This document shows, piece after piece, positions 45,639 through 55,544 of a stretch of 64,000 nt of DNA. The DNA comes from Xanthomonas sp. AM6 (lineage in GTDB: Bacteria; Pseudomonadota; Gammaproteobacteria; Xanthomonadales; Xanthomonadaceae), in assembly GCF_025665335.1 (NCBI RefSeq), contig NZ_CP106869.1:4676501-4740500 (forward strand). The letters are read 5' to 3'. Both the position numbers and the translations under genes were made by a program. The notes under the pieces were generated by a model. It searched no databases. It saw nothing but the letters and a program-made list of their open reading frames with translations, and was not told the origin of the DNA. Each line of letters starts with the position of its first letter. Positions within the stretch are counted from its first letter, which is position 1.

Positions 45639-45762
45639 GGCAGGCGCTATTCAACCGACCCGGGCCGGGCGCCGCGCCGGGGGCGCGTGGCACGCGGCGC
45701 TCCGCTCTGCCCGAAAGCGCATCCCATGCGCCTTCGCCATCCATTCTTTTCCGGAGGTTGCA

Positions 45763-46149
45763 ATGAAGCGAGTCACCGGCATTGGCGGCATCTTCTTCAA
45801 GGCCCACGACGCTGCGGCGCTGCAGGCCTGGTACAAGCGGCATCTGGGCATCGATGTGCAGGAATGGGGCGGCACCGCGTTCGCCTGGACCGACGGCACA
45901 GGCCAGCCGGTGGCCGGCAGCACCATCTGGTCGATCGGCTCCGCGCAGGGCGAGCAGTTCGCGCCCAGCACGGCGCCTTTCATGATCAATTACCGGGTGG
46001 ACGATCTGCACGCCCTGGTGAAGGTGTTGCGCGAGGAAGGCTGCAACGTGCTCGACAGGGTGGACGATTCCGAATACGGGAAATTCGCCTGGGTGATCGA
46101 CCCGGAAGGCAACAAGGTGGAGCTTTGGCAGCCGCCTGCGGGGCAGTGA
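45763..46149 (+). CDS. VOC (glyoxalase/bleomycin resistance) family protein
   Basis: This is a 128-residue protein of the vicinal-oxygen-chelate fold: VTGIGGIFFKAHDAAALQAW at the N-terminus and AWVIDPEGNKVELWQPP at the C-terminus, the usual beta-alpha-beta-beta-beta ends with the metal-ligand Glu. The substrate is unknown. GGAGG precedes the ATG at good spacing. Confidence 0.9.
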   Translation: MKRVTGIGGIFFKAHDAAALQAWYKRHLGIDVQEWGGTAFAWTDGTGQPVAGSTIWSIGSAQGEQFAPSTAPFMINYRVDDLHALVKVLREEGCNVLDRVDDSEYGKFAWVIDPEGNKVELWQPPAGQ

Positions 46150-46269
46150 TTGCACATCCGTGTGGCCCGCAGAACGCCGGACATCCAACACCACTCCTGT
46201 TGCCCCTGCCGGGTCATCGGCAAGACTTGCGGCGAGCTTGCCGGATGCACGGGGGCTGCGGCGCCGCCC

Positions 46270-46693
46270 GACTCCGAAGCCGGGTGGCTGCATAGCATCG
46301 TTCGTCGCGGCTGAAGTCGCTTCCACAAGGGACATGCGACGCGTTGACTGGTGCACTGTAGGAGGGACTTCAGTCCCGACTGTTCCCGAAGCCGGATGCC
46401 GGTATGGCGTCGTTCGTCGCGACTGAAGTCGCTCCCACAAGGGACTTGCGGCGCGTTGGCTGGTGCACTGTAGGAGGGACTTCAGTCCCGACTGTTCCCG
46501 AAGCCGGATGGCTACATGGCGTCGTTCGTCGCGGCTGAAGCCGCTCCTACAAAGGACTTGTGGCGAACTGGCGGGGTGCACTGTGGGAGGGCCGCAGTCC
46601 CGACTGCTTCCGAAGCTGGATGGCTGAAGCCGCCTCTACAGACACTCGTAGCGATGTGACTGGGTGCACTGTGGGAGGGACTTCAGTCCCGAC
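46270..46693. repeat. Tandem array of ~112-bp repeat units
   Basis: Four head-to-tail units (46270-46380, 46381-46492, 46493-46604 and a shortened 46605-46693) each end CTTCAGTCCCGAC or a variant. The units carry both arms of the dispersed hairpin repeat in the diverged form GGAGGGACTTCAG...CTGAAGTCGC. A fifth start (CTTCCGAAGTC) follows. It occupies the gap between the VOC gene and uvrD (convergent). It is not CRISPR-like because units have no unique spacers. Confidence 0.85.
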
Positions 46694-46820
46694 TGCTTCC
46701 GAAGTCGGGGCTGACACGGCTGCGTGCGCCTTGCGGTGCCGCGCGCCATCGGTGCCATGGTCGGGGCGGCAATGCACTCGCCGCCCTTGCACTAACGAAA
46801 CGCGATACAGCGCCCAGCCG

Positions 46821-49022
46821 TCAGATCACCGTCAGATTCGCGTACGCCATCACCAACCACTTCGCGCCGACTTCGTCGAACTGCACCTGCACGCGGGCGT
46901 GGGCGCCGTTGCCTTCGTAGTCCACGACCACGCCGCCACCGAACTTGGGGTGCTGCACGTTGGCGCCGAGCTTGATCGCCGGCGCTTCGATGACGCTGTG
47001 GCCGAGGTTGCGCTGCGCGCCCAGCGAGGCGGTGCGCGACACCTGCACCTTCGGCCGCACTTCGTGCAGCAGCTCGCGCGGAATCTCGCGCAGGAAGCGC
47101 GAAGGCACGTTGTAGTTGTCCTGGCCGTGGATGCGCCGCGACTCGGCATAGCTGAGCACCAGCTTGTGGCGGGCGCGGGTGATGCCGACGTACGCCAGGC
47201 GCCGCTCCTCCTCCAGCCGCCCGCTCTCTTCCAGCGAACGCGCGCTCGGGAACAGGCCGTCCTCCATGCCGGCCAGGAACACCAGCGGGAATTCCAGGCC
47301 CTTGGCCGAGTGCAGGGTCATCAGCTGCACGCCGTCCTCGCCGGCCTGGGCCTGGCCTTCGCCGGCCTCCAGCGAGGCGTAGGCCAGGAACGCGACCAGT
47401 TCGGTCATCGCCTGGCGGCCTTCGTCGGCGTCGTCCTCGCCGTCGGCGCGGACGAAGCGCGACGCGACCGAGACCAGTTCGTCGAGGTTGTCGGTGCGCG
47501 ATTCCGAATCCAGCCCGCCGCGGCTTTCCTTGCTCCAGTGCTCGCGCAGCGTCGAGCGCGCCAGCACCTGGTCGATCTGCTCGGGCAGCGGCAGGCCGGC
47601 CACCTCGGCGGACAGCTGCTCGATCAGGCCCAGGAACTGCGCCAGGGCGTTGCGCGCGCGCGCCGCGAGGTCGCCACCCTGCTGCGTGGCCTGCTGCGCG
47701 GCGGCCCACAGCGACAGCGACTGCGCGCGCGCCAGGCGCCGCACTTCGTCCAGGGTGCGATCGCCGATGCCGCGGGTCGGCGTGTTCACCGCGCGCTCGA
47801 ACGCCGCGTCGTCGGCGCGGTTGGCGACCAGCCGCAGGTAGGCCAGGGTGTCCTTGATTTCGGCGCGCTCGAAGAAGCGCATGCCGCCATAGACCCGGTA
47901 CGGCACCTGCTCGGCGATCAGCGATTCTTCAAAGGCGCGCGACTGCGCATTGCTGCGGTAGAGCACCGCCGCCTCGCTGTAGCTGCCGCCGTCGCGCACC
48001 CACTGGCGCACGCGCTCGACCACGTAGCGCGCCTCGTCGATCTCGTTGTAGGCCGCGTACAGGTCGATCGGGTCGCCGTCGCCCGAATCGGTCCACAGCT
48101 GCTTGCCGATGCGGTCCGGGTTGTGCGCGATCACCGCGTTGGCGGCGTTGAGGATGTTGGCGCTGGAGCGGTAGTTCTGCTCCAGGCGGATGGTCTGCGC
48201 GTTCGGGAAATCCTTCAGGAAGCGCTGCACGTTCTCGACCTTGGCGCCGCGCCAGCCGTAGATCGCCTGGTCGTCGTCGCCGACCACGAACACGCGCCCG
48301 GTGTCGCCGGCGAGCACGCGTACGAACGCGTACTGGATCGCGTTGGTGTCCTGGAACTCGTCGACCAGGATCTCGCCGAAGCGGCTGCGGTAATGCGCCA
48401 GCAGCGCCGGGTTGTCGCGCAGCAGTTCGTGCGCGCGCAGCAGCAGCTCGGCGAAATCGACCAGGCCCGCCCGGTCGCAGCGCTCCTGGTACAGCGCGTA
48501 GGCGCTGCGCAGGGTGCTGGTCCACTCGTCGCGCGGCTCGGGCTGGATGTGCTGCGCGCGCCGGCCCTCGTCCTTCTGCTGGTTGATCCACCACACGATC
48601 TGCTTGGGCGGGAACTTGCCCTCGTCCAGCTCCAGCTGCTGCACGACGCGCTTGACCAGCCGCAGCTGGTCGTCCGAATCGAGCACCTGGAAGCTTTCCG
48701 GCAACTTCGCGTCCTGCCAGTGCAGGCGCAGCAGGCGGTGCGCCAGGCCGTGGAAGGTGCCGATCCACATGCCGCGGCTGCCGTTGCGCAGCTGCAGGTC
48801 GGTGCGGTGGCGCATCTCGCCGGCCGCCTTGTTGGTGAAGGTGACCGCGAAGATGCCGTGCACCGGCACGCCGTGGACTTCATTGAGCCAGGCGATGCGG
48901 TGGGTGAGCACGCGCGTCTTGCCGGACCCGGCGCCGGCCAGCACCAGGTAATGGCCGGACGGTGCGGAGACGGCCTCGCGCTGGGCGGGGTTCAGATCAT
49001 CGAGCAAATGGGAGACATCCAC
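46821..49022 (-). CDS. uvrD: DNA helicase II (UvrD)
   Basis: This is a 733-residue superfamily 1 helicase for excision and mismatch repair. Motifs in order are Q-motif region LNPAQREAV, Walker A VLAGAGSGKT, TFTNKAAGEM, Walker B VDEFQDTN, GDDDQAIYGWRGA and later TLHSAKGLEFP. The length and C-terminal end match UvrD rather than Rep. Its ATG at 49022 abuts sequence with no other gene. Confidence 0.93.
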   Translation of the reverse strand: MDVSHLLDDLNPAQREAVSAPSGHYLVLAGAGSGKTRVLTHRIAWLNEVHGVPVHGIFAVTFTNKAAGEMRHRTDLQLRNGSRGMWIGTFHGLAHRLLRLHWQDAKLPESFQVLDSDDQLRLVKRVVQQLELDEGKFPPKQIVWWINQQKDEGRRAQHIQPEPRDEWTSTLRSAYALYQERCDRAGLVDFAELLLRAHELLRDNPALLAHYRSRFGEILVDEFQDTNAIQYAFVRVLAGDTGRVFVVGDDDQAIYGWRGAKVENVQRFLKDFPNAQTIRLEQNYRSSANILNAANAVIAHNPDRIGKQLWTDSGDGDPIDLYAAYNEIDEARYVVERVRQWVRDGGSYSEAAVLYRSNAQSRAFEESLIAEQVPYRVYGGMRFFERAEIKDTLAYLRLVANRADDAAFERAVNTPTRGIGDRTLDEVRRLARAQSLSLWAAAQQATQQGGDLAARARNALAQFLGLIEQLSAEVAGLPLPEQIDQVLARSTLREHWSKESRGGLDSESRTDNLDELVSVASRFVRADGEDDADEGRQAMTELVAFLAYASLEAGEGQAQAGEDGVQLMTLHSAKGLEFPLVFLAGMEDGLFPSARSLEESGRLEEERRLAYVGITRARHKLVLSYAESRRIHGQDNYNVPSRFLREIPRELLHEVRPKVQVSRTASLGAQRNLGHSVIEAPAIKLGANVQHPKFGGGVVVDYEGNGAHARVQVQFDEVGAKWLVMAYANLTVI

Positions 49023-49337
49023 CCGGGTATTTTACCGGTTGCGGCGGCGCATCGGCTGCGACGGCAGGCGCCGCCGCAAAAAAAGTTCGGCAGCACGCAC
49101 GGTCGACCTGCCGGGAACCGGCGTTCGGCCCACGAAACCACGCTTTCGCGTGCGTCCGTACGGTGGCGAAGAACGCCCAACACGTTTCGGCAGATGTTCA
49201 CGCGCCACTAACCTGGGGGCGCGACTTCAGTCGCGACGGGCTCCACCGGTAAAGCCCGTCGCGACCGAAGCCGCTCCCACAGCGGCCGGCGGTACGCTGG
49301 CGCGCTGCGCAAGCGCCCTGCCGCCGCCAAGCCACCG
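49023..49337. other. Intergenic stretch with palindromic repeat
   Basis: No gene is seen between uvrD and the FAD oxidoreductase. A diverged member of the dispersed hairpin family lies at 49220-49275, with arms 49220-49242 and 49253-49275 (GCGACTTCAGTCGCGACGGG-type). Confidence 0.65.
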
Positions 49338-50771
49338 TCACTTCGTGCCGGCGCTCGCCGGCAGCAGCTCGCGCAGCAACGCCTGTGCCTGCTGTTGCGC
49401 CTGCACGCGCAGTTCCGGGATCGCCAGGCTTTCCCACAGGCTGCCGATACGCAGGCTGCCGAGCACGCGGATGCGCGGATCGGCGCGGCCGTCGGCGTCG
49501 CGCAGCGCGCCGTCGGGCGCGGTGGCCACGCCGATGCCGTGCGGGCCGGGCATGGCGTGACCGCAACCCAGCAGCTGGTGCAGCAGCGGGCTGCGCATGG
49601 TCTGCGCACGCAGTTCCACGCCGGTGGCGTTGACCAGGTAATGGGCGTCCAGTTGCAGCGCCAGGCCGTCGGGGCCGACCGCGTTGACCTGCACGCAGGC
49701 GCCGACCGGGAACACCGTGTCCAGCCGCGCGCGGTGCACGCGCAGCTGGCCGGCTTGGCGCATCGCCTGCAACTGATCGAATACCGGCGCGGCGATGCGG
49801 TGCCGGTGCACGTCCCAGTAGCGCACCGCATGGCGCAGGAAACGGCGTTGCTCGGTGGCCGACAGCGATTGCCACAGCGCCTGGCCCAGCGGCCGCAGCC
49901 GATCCATCACGCTCTGCCACGGCAGGCCGCGCGCCTGCGCGGCGGCCGCATGCCGGCGCAGCGCGCGCAGGCGGTGGCGCAACGGCAGCGCCAGCAACGG
50001 CTGCGGGTCGAAATCGGCCGCCGCGTGGTCGGCGTGCACGACATGCGGCAGCGGCAGCAAGGCATGCCGCGAGATCACGTGCACCGGGCCGCGATGCGCA
50101 TTGGCCAGCAGGGTCAGCACGCTGTCGGCCATGCTCAGGCCGGCGCCGACGATGCACACGGTGGCCTCGCGCGGGATGGCGCGCAGCTGGGCGTGGTTCC
50201 AGGCGTCCACGCGCGCCTGCGCGGGCAGGCTGGAGGCGCCGCGCGCCGGCAGCGGACGCAGGCTGTTGCCCAGCGCCAGCACCGTCGCCTGCGCGCGCAG
50301 CGTAGCGCCGCCGTGCAGCCGCAATGCCTGGCCCCGGTCGTCGCGGTCCAGCGCCAGCGCCCGCTCCTGCCGCCATTGCAGCTGCGCCGGGCTTGCGGCC
50401 TGCGCCTGCGCCAGGCGCGCGCGCAGGTAATCGGCGTAGTGGCGGCGTTGCACGTAGGCCTGCGCCAGCGCGGCGCGGTCCAGCGCCGGATACAGGGCCT
50501 GCTGCTGCAGCCAGTCGAGGAAATCGTCGGGCAGCTCGGCGAAGGCGCTCATGCGCCCGGCCGGCACGTTCAGCAGGTGCTCCGCGCAGGGCGTCGCATA
50601 GGCCACGCCCTGCGCCAGCGCGGCCTGCGGTTCGACCAGCTGCAGCCGCAGCGCGCGCGTGGCCTGACGCAGCACCTGCAACGCGACCAGGGTGCCGGCC
50701 GCACCGCCGCCGACGATGGCGATATCGCAGTCGCAGTCGCCATCGGATGCAGTGGGCAGCAGGTCGCTCAT
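49338..50771 (-). CDS. FAD/NAD(P)-binding oxidoreductase (FAD_NAD_binding_9 type)
   Basis: This is a 477-residue flavoprotein with the N-terminal dinucleotide motif IVGGGAAGTLVA and the family pattern AEHLLNVPAGRMSAF near residue 65. A second dinucleotide-like motif is VCIVGAGLSMADS and the later VNATG appears near residue 385. Related proteins are of uncertain function. The start MSDLLPTAS (50771) was chosen because the FAD motif follows; the preceding in-frame sequence is non-coding in character. It lies downstream of the cardiolipin synthase gene on the same strand. Confidence 0.82.
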   Translation of the reverse strand: MSDLLPTASDGDCDCDIAIVGGGAAGTLVALQVLRQATRALRLQLVEPQAALAQGVAYATPCAEHLLNVPAGRMSAFAELPDDFLDWLQQQALYPALDRAALAQAYVQRRHYADYLRARLAQAQAASPAQLQWRQERALALDRDDRGQALRLHGGATLRAQATVLALGNSLRPLPARGASSLPAQARVDAWNHAQLRAIPREATVCIVGAGLSMADSVLTLLANAHRGPVHVISRHALLPLPHVVHADHAAADFDPQPLLALPLRHRLRALRRHAAAAQARGLPWQSVMDRLRPLGQALWQSLSATEQRRFLRHAVRYWDVHRHRIAAPVFDQLQAMRQAGQLRVHRARLDTVFPVGACVQVNAVGPDGLALQLDAHYLVNATGVELRAQTMRSPLLHQLLGCGHAMPGPHGIGVATAPDGALRDADGRADPRIRVLGSLRIGSLWESLAIPELRVQAQQQAQALLRELLPASAGTK

Positions 50772-50885
50772 GCCGGCGATTGTAAGGGATGCCCGCGCCG
50801 GCTCCGTTCGCGACTGAGAACCATCGCGCATGTGGCGACAAGGATCGCGCATGGCGGCGACATCATGCTGTCACCTGCGCGCATT

Positions 50886-52304
50886 TCACATCAGCGCGTC
50901 GGCCAGCCGCGCGATGCCTTCGCGGCTGCGCCGCCATGCCGGGCGCTTGCGCCACGCCGCCAGCGACAGGACGCGCGCATCGGCCAGGTAATCGGCCTCC
51001 ACCGCGCGCAGCCGCTTCACCACCTCGCTGCAATAGCACAGCACGCCGATCTCCGCGTTCAGCGCGAAGGAGCGGATGTCCAGATTGATCGAGCCGACCA
51101 GGGCGATGCCTTCGTCCACGCTCAGGTGCTTGGCGTGCAGGAAGCACGGCCGGTACAGCGCGATCTTGACCCCGCTGCGCAGCAACTCGTCGTAGTAGGC
51201 CTCCTGCGCCCAGGCGGTGAGCCGCTGGTTGCTGCTCTCCGACAGGATCAGCTGCACGTCCACCCCGGACAGCGCGGCGATGCGCAGGGCGCTGAGCGTG
51301 GCCTCGTCCGGCACGAAGTACGGCGTCACCATCACGATCCGCCGCCGCGCCAGGTGGATCAGCGCATTGACCGCATCGCGCGCGTTCTCGAACGGATACG
51401 CCGGGCCGCTGGGCAGCAACTGGGTGGCGGTGTCGGCCCCGTGCACCGCGGTGACCTCGGTCACGCGCAGGCGCTGCCCGGTCTCGATGAACCAGTCGCT
51501 GGCGAACACCGCCTCCAGGTGCGCGACCACCGGCCCCTGCACCCGCGCCACCAGCTCGCGGTTGGGGTGGCCGCGCACGAACTCGGCGGCGGCCAGGTTC
51601 TGCGAGCCGATGTAGCCGACGCGGTTGTCGATCACCGCGATCTTGCGGTGGTTGCGCAGGTCCATGCGCCCGCTGCGGCGCCAGCGCAGCCCGCCCGGCA
51701 GCAGCGCCTGCACCTCGACCCCCGCCGCACGCAGGCGCTTGCGATAGCGGCGCAGGCCGCGGCGGCCGCCGCGCGCGTCGAGCAGCAGGCGGCAGCGCAC
51801 GCCACGCGCGGCGGCGCGCAGCAACGCGGCCACCACCGCGTCGCCGACCGCATCGTCGAACATCAGGTAGTACAGCAGGTGCACGCGCTCCACCGCCGCA
51901 TCGATGTCGTCGATCAGCGCCTGCAACGAGGCCGCGTAGCGGTCCAGCAGTTCCACCGTGTTGCCGTGGGTCGGCATGAAGTCGCCCTGGCGCTCGATCA
52001 GCGGCACCACCTCGGCGATCGCGGTGTCGGCCGGCGGGGTCCAGCGCAACGCGGTCAGCGGCACCTGCTGCTCGCGGATCACCTGCGAGGCCTGCGCCTG
52101 GCGCTGGATGCGCTCGCGCGACAGCCACGGATGGCCGAGCAGCAGATACAGCGGCAGCCCCAGCACCGGCACGAAGCCCACCAGCAGCAGCCAGCTGCGC
52201 GCCGCGCCGGGCGTGGTCCGCGCAGGGATCCACAACAGCGCCACCAGCCGGATCAGCCAGTCCAGCGCCAGCAGCCAGGTGCCTTCCAACCAGAACGGCA
52301 GCAT
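50886..52304 (-). CDS. clsA: Cardiolipin synthase A-type (PLD family, with N-terminal membrane helices)
   Basis: This is a 472-residue PLD-superfamily enzyme. Two N-terminal membrane helices lie within residues 1-60 (LLALDWLIRLVALLW and SWLLLVGFVPVLGLPLYLLL). HKD motif 1 is NHRKIAVID with His219, and motif 2 is LHAKHLSVDE with His390. It joins two phosphatidylglycerols to make cardiolipin. The ATG at 52304 precedes the first membrane helix. With clsB (42488) the genome has at least two such enzymes here. Confidence 0.92.
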   Translation of the reverse strand: MLPFWLEGTWLLALDWLIRLVALLWIPARTTPGAARSWLLLVGFVPVLGLPLYLLLGHPWLSRERIQRQAQASQVIREQQVPLTALRWTPPADTAIAEVVPLIERQGDFMPTHGNTVELLDRYAASLQALIDDIDAAVERVHLLYYLMFDDAVGDAVVAALLRAAARGVRCRLLLDARGGRRGLRRYRKRLRAAGVEVQALLPGGLRWRRSGRMDLRNHRKIAVIDNRVGYIGSQNLAAAEFVRGHPNRELVARVQGPVVAHLEAVFASDWFIETGQRLRVTEVTAVHGADTATQLLPSGPAYPFENARDAVNALIHLARRRIVMVTPYFVPDEATLSALRIAALSGVDVQLILSESSNQRLTAWAQEAYYDELLRSGVKIALYRPCFLHAKHLSVDEGIALVGSINLDIRSFALNAEIGVLCYCSEVVKRLRAVEADYLADARVLSLAAWRKRPAWRRSREGIARLADALM

Positions 52305-52366
52305 CGCGACCCTTCGCAAGCCAAGTCGCCCGATTCTGCGGGCTGCGGCGGCAAACGCAAGCCTTC

Positions 52367-53626
52367 TCAGCGGTCCGGCGCCGGATGCCGGAACGGCCAC
52401 GGGGCCAGCGCCGGCGATGCCTCGCGTTCGGCGCATACCCTGCGGAAGGTGGCCACGAACGCCGACTGCAGCCGCGTGGGATGCCAGTCGGCGCGCGTGG
52501 TCATGCCGATCCTGCGGCGCACGCTCGGGCCCGCCGTGCCGATTTCGCACAGCAGGCCGGCGCGGCGCTCGAACAGGAACTGGTCGCGCGACATCAGCGT
52601 CAGCCAGTCGTCCTCCAGCAACAGGCCGCGGATGATCAGCACTGAGCCGCACTCGATGCGCAAGCGCGGCGGCTCCAGCGCCTGCTCGCGGAACATGCGC
52701 TCCCAGCGCGCGCGCACCGGCGCGCCGGTGGCGGCCACCACCCACGGAAACTCCAGCAGCCGCGCGAAGCCGAAATCGCGCCCGGCCAGCGGATGCCCGG
52801 CGCGGCCGACGATGACCGGGTCGTCGTCGAACAGGCCTTCCTGCACCACGTCGCGCACCGGCAAGCGGTCGCGCAGCGCACCGATCAGCAGATCCAACCC
52901 GCCTTCGCGCAGATGCCCGAGCAATTCCGCGTACGGGCCTTCCACCACGTTCACGGTGGCGCCGGGGTGCGCGCGCGCGAAGCGCGCCAGCACCTGCGGC
53001 AGCAGGATCGCGCGCGCCAGCGGCATCACCCCCAGGGTGACGCGGCCGGCGTCCTTGGAGCGCAGCCCGGCCACTTCCTCCATGCCGGCGCCCAGTTCGG
53101 ACAGCGCCAGCCGCACCAGCCTGAGCATGCGCATGGCCGCCGGCGTGGGCTGCACGGTCCTGCCGCGACGCACTGTCAGCGGCACTTCGATCGCCTCGGC
53201 CAGCTCGTGCACCGCGCGGTAGATCGCCGGCTGCGACACGCCCGAGCGTTCCGCCGCCAGCGAATAGCTGCCGGCGGTGTCGACCGCGGCCAGCGCGCGC
53301 AGCTGGCCCAGCGTCACCCGCCGCTCCACCGCCGCGATCGCCGGCAGGCGCTGCGAACGCCGCGCCAGCTGCACGCCGCGGGCGATGTAGCCCAGTGCGC
53401 GCTCGATCCGCGGCACCAGCAGCTGCGCCGCCTCGGTGGCGGCCATGCCGCCGGGCTGGCGGTCGAACAGGGCCAGGCCGAACTGGCTTTCCAGGCGTGC
53501 GACCGCCTGCGTCAATGCCGGTTGCGAGAGATTGACCAGCGGCGCGGCCGCGCTGATGCCGCCGACGTGGCGCACCACGGCCAGCGCGTGCAGGTGCCGC
53601 AGGTTGAGTTCGGTTTTCGCTTGCAC
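52367..53626 (-). CDS. LysR-type regulator with two helix-turn-helix domains
   Basis: This 419-residue regulator is longer than usual LysR proteins because it carries two HTH modules. The first (residues ~8-65) has AAPLVNLSQPALTQAVARLE, and a second lies at about residues 95-155 (SLAAERSGVSQPAIYRAVHEL). A LysR substrate-binding domain follows. It is divergent from the ligK operon, so it is the likely regulator responding to a pathway acid. The GTG at 53626 is the best start; a frame extending upstream overlaps ligK. LysR proteins normally have one HTH; the double form is seen in some aromatic-catabolism regulators. Confidence 0.88.
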   Translation of the reverse strand: MQAKTELNLRHLHALAVVRHVGGISAAAPLVNLSQPALTQAVARLESQFGLALFDRQPGGMAATEAAQLLVPRIERALGYIARGVQLARRSQRLPAIAAVERRVTLGQLRALAAVDTAGSYSLAAERSGVSQPAIYRAVHELAEAIEVPLTVRRGRTVQPTPAAMRMLRLVRLALSELGAGMEEVAGLRSKDAGRVTLGVMPLARAILLPQVLARFARAHPGATVNVVEGPYAELLGHLREGGLDLLIGALRDRLPVRDVVQEGLFDDDPVIVGRAGHPLAGRDFGFARLLEFPWVVAATGAPVRARWERMFREQALEPPRLRIECGSVLIIRGLLLEDDWLTLMSRDQFLFERRAGLLCEIGTAGPSVRRRIGMTTRADWHPTRLQSAFVATFRRVCAEREASPALAPWPFRHPAPDR

Positions 53627-53726
53627 GTCCGAACTATAACCAAAGCCAATGGGCGTGTCGCAAAACGATCTTGAGCTGTACGAGGTTCCACACACAGACT
53701 TCGCCACCCCTAACGAGGATGGATGG

Positions 53727-54401
53727 ATGTCCAAGGTCGTCACCCGGATCGAGCGCGCCGCGCCGGCACTGCTCCACGGCCTGGCCCAGGTCGGCGTCGC
53801 CACCGCGCACGAGGCGCAGGGGCGCAACGGCCTGCTGCACCACCGGCTGCGGCCCGTCTATGCCGGCGCACGCATCGCCGGCAGTGCGGTCACCGTGTCG
53901 GTGCCGCCGGGCGACAACTGGATGATGCACGTGGCGATCGAGCAGCTGCGCGACGGCGACGTGCTGGTGGTGGCGCCGACCAGCGACTGCTGCGATGGTT
54001 ATTTCGGCGACCTGCTCGCCACCTCGGCGCAGGCGCGCGGCTGCCGCGGCCTGATCATCGATGCCGGGGTGCGCGACGTGCGCGACCTCACCGCGATGCG
54101 CTTCCCGGTCTGGAGCCGCGCGATCTGCGCGCAGGGCACGGTCAAGGAGACGCTGGGCTCGGTCAACCTGCCGCTGGTCTGCGCCGGCGCGCTGGTGCAG
54201 CCCGGCGACGTGGTCGTGGCCGACGACGACGGGGTCTGCGTGGTGCCGCGCGCCGATGCCGCGCGCGTGCTGGCCGAGGCGCAGGCGCGCGAGGCGCGCG
54301 AACAGGCCAAACGCGCGCGCCTGGCCAACGGCGAGCTCGGCCTGGACATCTACGCCATGCGCGAGCGCCTGGCGGCCAAGGGGCTGACCTATGTCGACTG
54401 A
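53727..54401 (+). CDS. ligK: 4-carboxy-4-hydroxy-2-oxoadipate aldolase (LigK/GalC type)
   Basis: This is a 224-residue enzyme of the RraA-like fold that cleaves 4-carboxy-4-hydroxy-2-oxoadipate to pyruvate and oxaloacetate and can decarboxylate oxaloacetate. The metal-site pattern RDVRD is present in [14 protein letters not shown], and [11 protein letters not shown] near residue 67 fits. It is the last step of protocatechuate/gallate 4,5-cleavage. The ATG at 53727 follows GAGG; an upstream ATG at 53649 adds a leader not typical of the family. First gene of the island operon, overlapping ligU by 11 bases. Confidence 0.9.
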   Translation: MSKVVTRIERAAPALLHGLAQVGVATAHEAQGRNGLLHHRLRPVYAGARIAGSAVTVSVPPGDNWMMHVAIEQLRDGDVLVVAPTSDCCDGYFGDLLATSAQARGCRGLIIDAGVRDVRDLTAMRFPVWSRAICAQGTVKETLGSVNLPLVCAGALVQPGDVVVADDDGVCVVPRADAARVLAEAQAREAREQAKRARLANGELGLDIYAMRERLAAKGLTYVD

Positions 54402-55509
54402 CCCGGTGCGCGCAACCACGCCGGCGCCAGCCGCGACGGCGGCGCGCGATCCGCACGGACACGGCGTGCGTGCGATGTGGATGCGCGGCGGCACCTCCAA
54501 GGGCGGCTTCTTCCTGGCCGACGACCTGCCGGCCGACGTCGCCGCGCGCGATGCGTTCCTGCTGCGCGCCTACGGCTCGCCGGATGCGCGCCAGATCGAC
54601 GGCATGGGCGGCGCCGATCCGCTGACCTCCAAGGTCGCGGTGGTATCGCGCTCCAGCCGCGACGACGCAGATGTCGACTACCTGTTCCTGCAGGTCTCCG
54701 TCGAGCAGGCGCTGGTCAGCGATGCGCAGAACTGCGGCAACATGCTCGCCGCGGTCGGCCCGTTCGCGCTCGAGCGCGGCCTGGTCGCCGCCAGCGGCGA
54801 GCGCACCGACGTGCGCATCTTCATGCGCAACACCGGCAAGCTCGCCACCGCCACGGTGGAGACGCCCGGCGGCCGCGTGCGCTACGACGGCGACGCGCGC
54901 ATCGATGGCGTGCCCGGCAGCGCCGCGCCGGTCCCGCTGGCGTTCGCCGATATCGCCGGTTCGTCCTGCGGCGCGTTGCTGCCCAGCGGCAACGCGGTGG
55001 ACACGATCGACGGCATCGCGGTGACGCTGATCGACAACGGCATGCCGTGCGTGGTGCTGCGCGCCAGCGACGTCGGCATCAGCGGCTACGAAGACCGCGC
55101 CACGCTCGACGCCGACGCGGCGCTGAAGGCGCGGCTGGAGGCGATCCGCCTGCAGGCCGGCCCGCGCATGCGCCTGGGCGAGGTCGCCGACAAGACCGTG
55201 CCGAAGATGATGCTGGTCGCCGCGCCGCGCGACGGCGGCACGATCTGCGTGCGCTCGTTCATCCCGCACCGCTGCCATGCCTCGATCGGCGTGCTCGGCG
55301 CGGTCAGCGTCGCCAGCGCCTGCCTGTTGCCGGCGTCGCCGGCGCATGCGCTGGCGACGCTGCCCGGCGGGCGCCGCCAACAGCTCCAAGTCGAGCACCC
55401 CAGCGGCAGTACCGCCTGCGTGATCGATCTCGACGAACACGGCGCGGTGGTCCGCGCCGCGGTCCTGCGCACCGCACGCAAGCTCTTCGACGGCCGCCTG
55501 TTCGACTGA
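54391..55509 (+). CDS. ligU: 4-oxalomesaconate tautomerase (LigU/GalD, PrpF family)
   Basis: This is a 372-residue PrpF-family isomerase. The N-terminal [13 protein letters not shown] and [13 protein letters not shown] near residue 113 are the family signature. In the gallate and protocatechuate 4,5-pathways, GalD/LigU interconverts keto and enol 4-oxalomesaconate. Its neighbours ligK, ligJ and ligI make this assignment likely, although PrpF relatives also isomerise aconitate. It overlaps ligK by 11 bases. Confidence 0.85.
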   Translation: MSTDPVRATTPAPAATAARDPHGHGVRAMWMRGGTSKGGFFLADDLPADVAARDAFLLRAYGSPDARQIDGMGGADPLTSKVAVVSRSSRDDADVDYLFLQVSVEQALVSDAQNCGNMLAAVGPFALERGLVAASGERTDVRIFMRNTGKLATATVETPGGRVRYDGDARIDGVPGSAAPVPLAFADIAGSSCGALLPSGNAVDTIDGIAVTLIDNGMPCVVLRASDVGISGYEDRATLDADAALKARLEAIRLQAGPRMRLGEVADKTVPKMMLVAAPRDGGTICVRSFIPHRCHASIGVLGAVSVASACLLPASPAHALATLPGGRRQQLQVEHPSGSTACVIDLDEHGAVVRAAVLRTARKLFDGRLFD

Positions 55510-55544
55510 ACCGGCGTACACCATCATTGCCTGGGAGGGTAGTC

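Noticed and set aside
46270-46693. CRISPR-like regular repeats
   Set aside because: Repeat units are directly adjacent, 89-112 bp long, with no unique spacers and no cas genes nearby.
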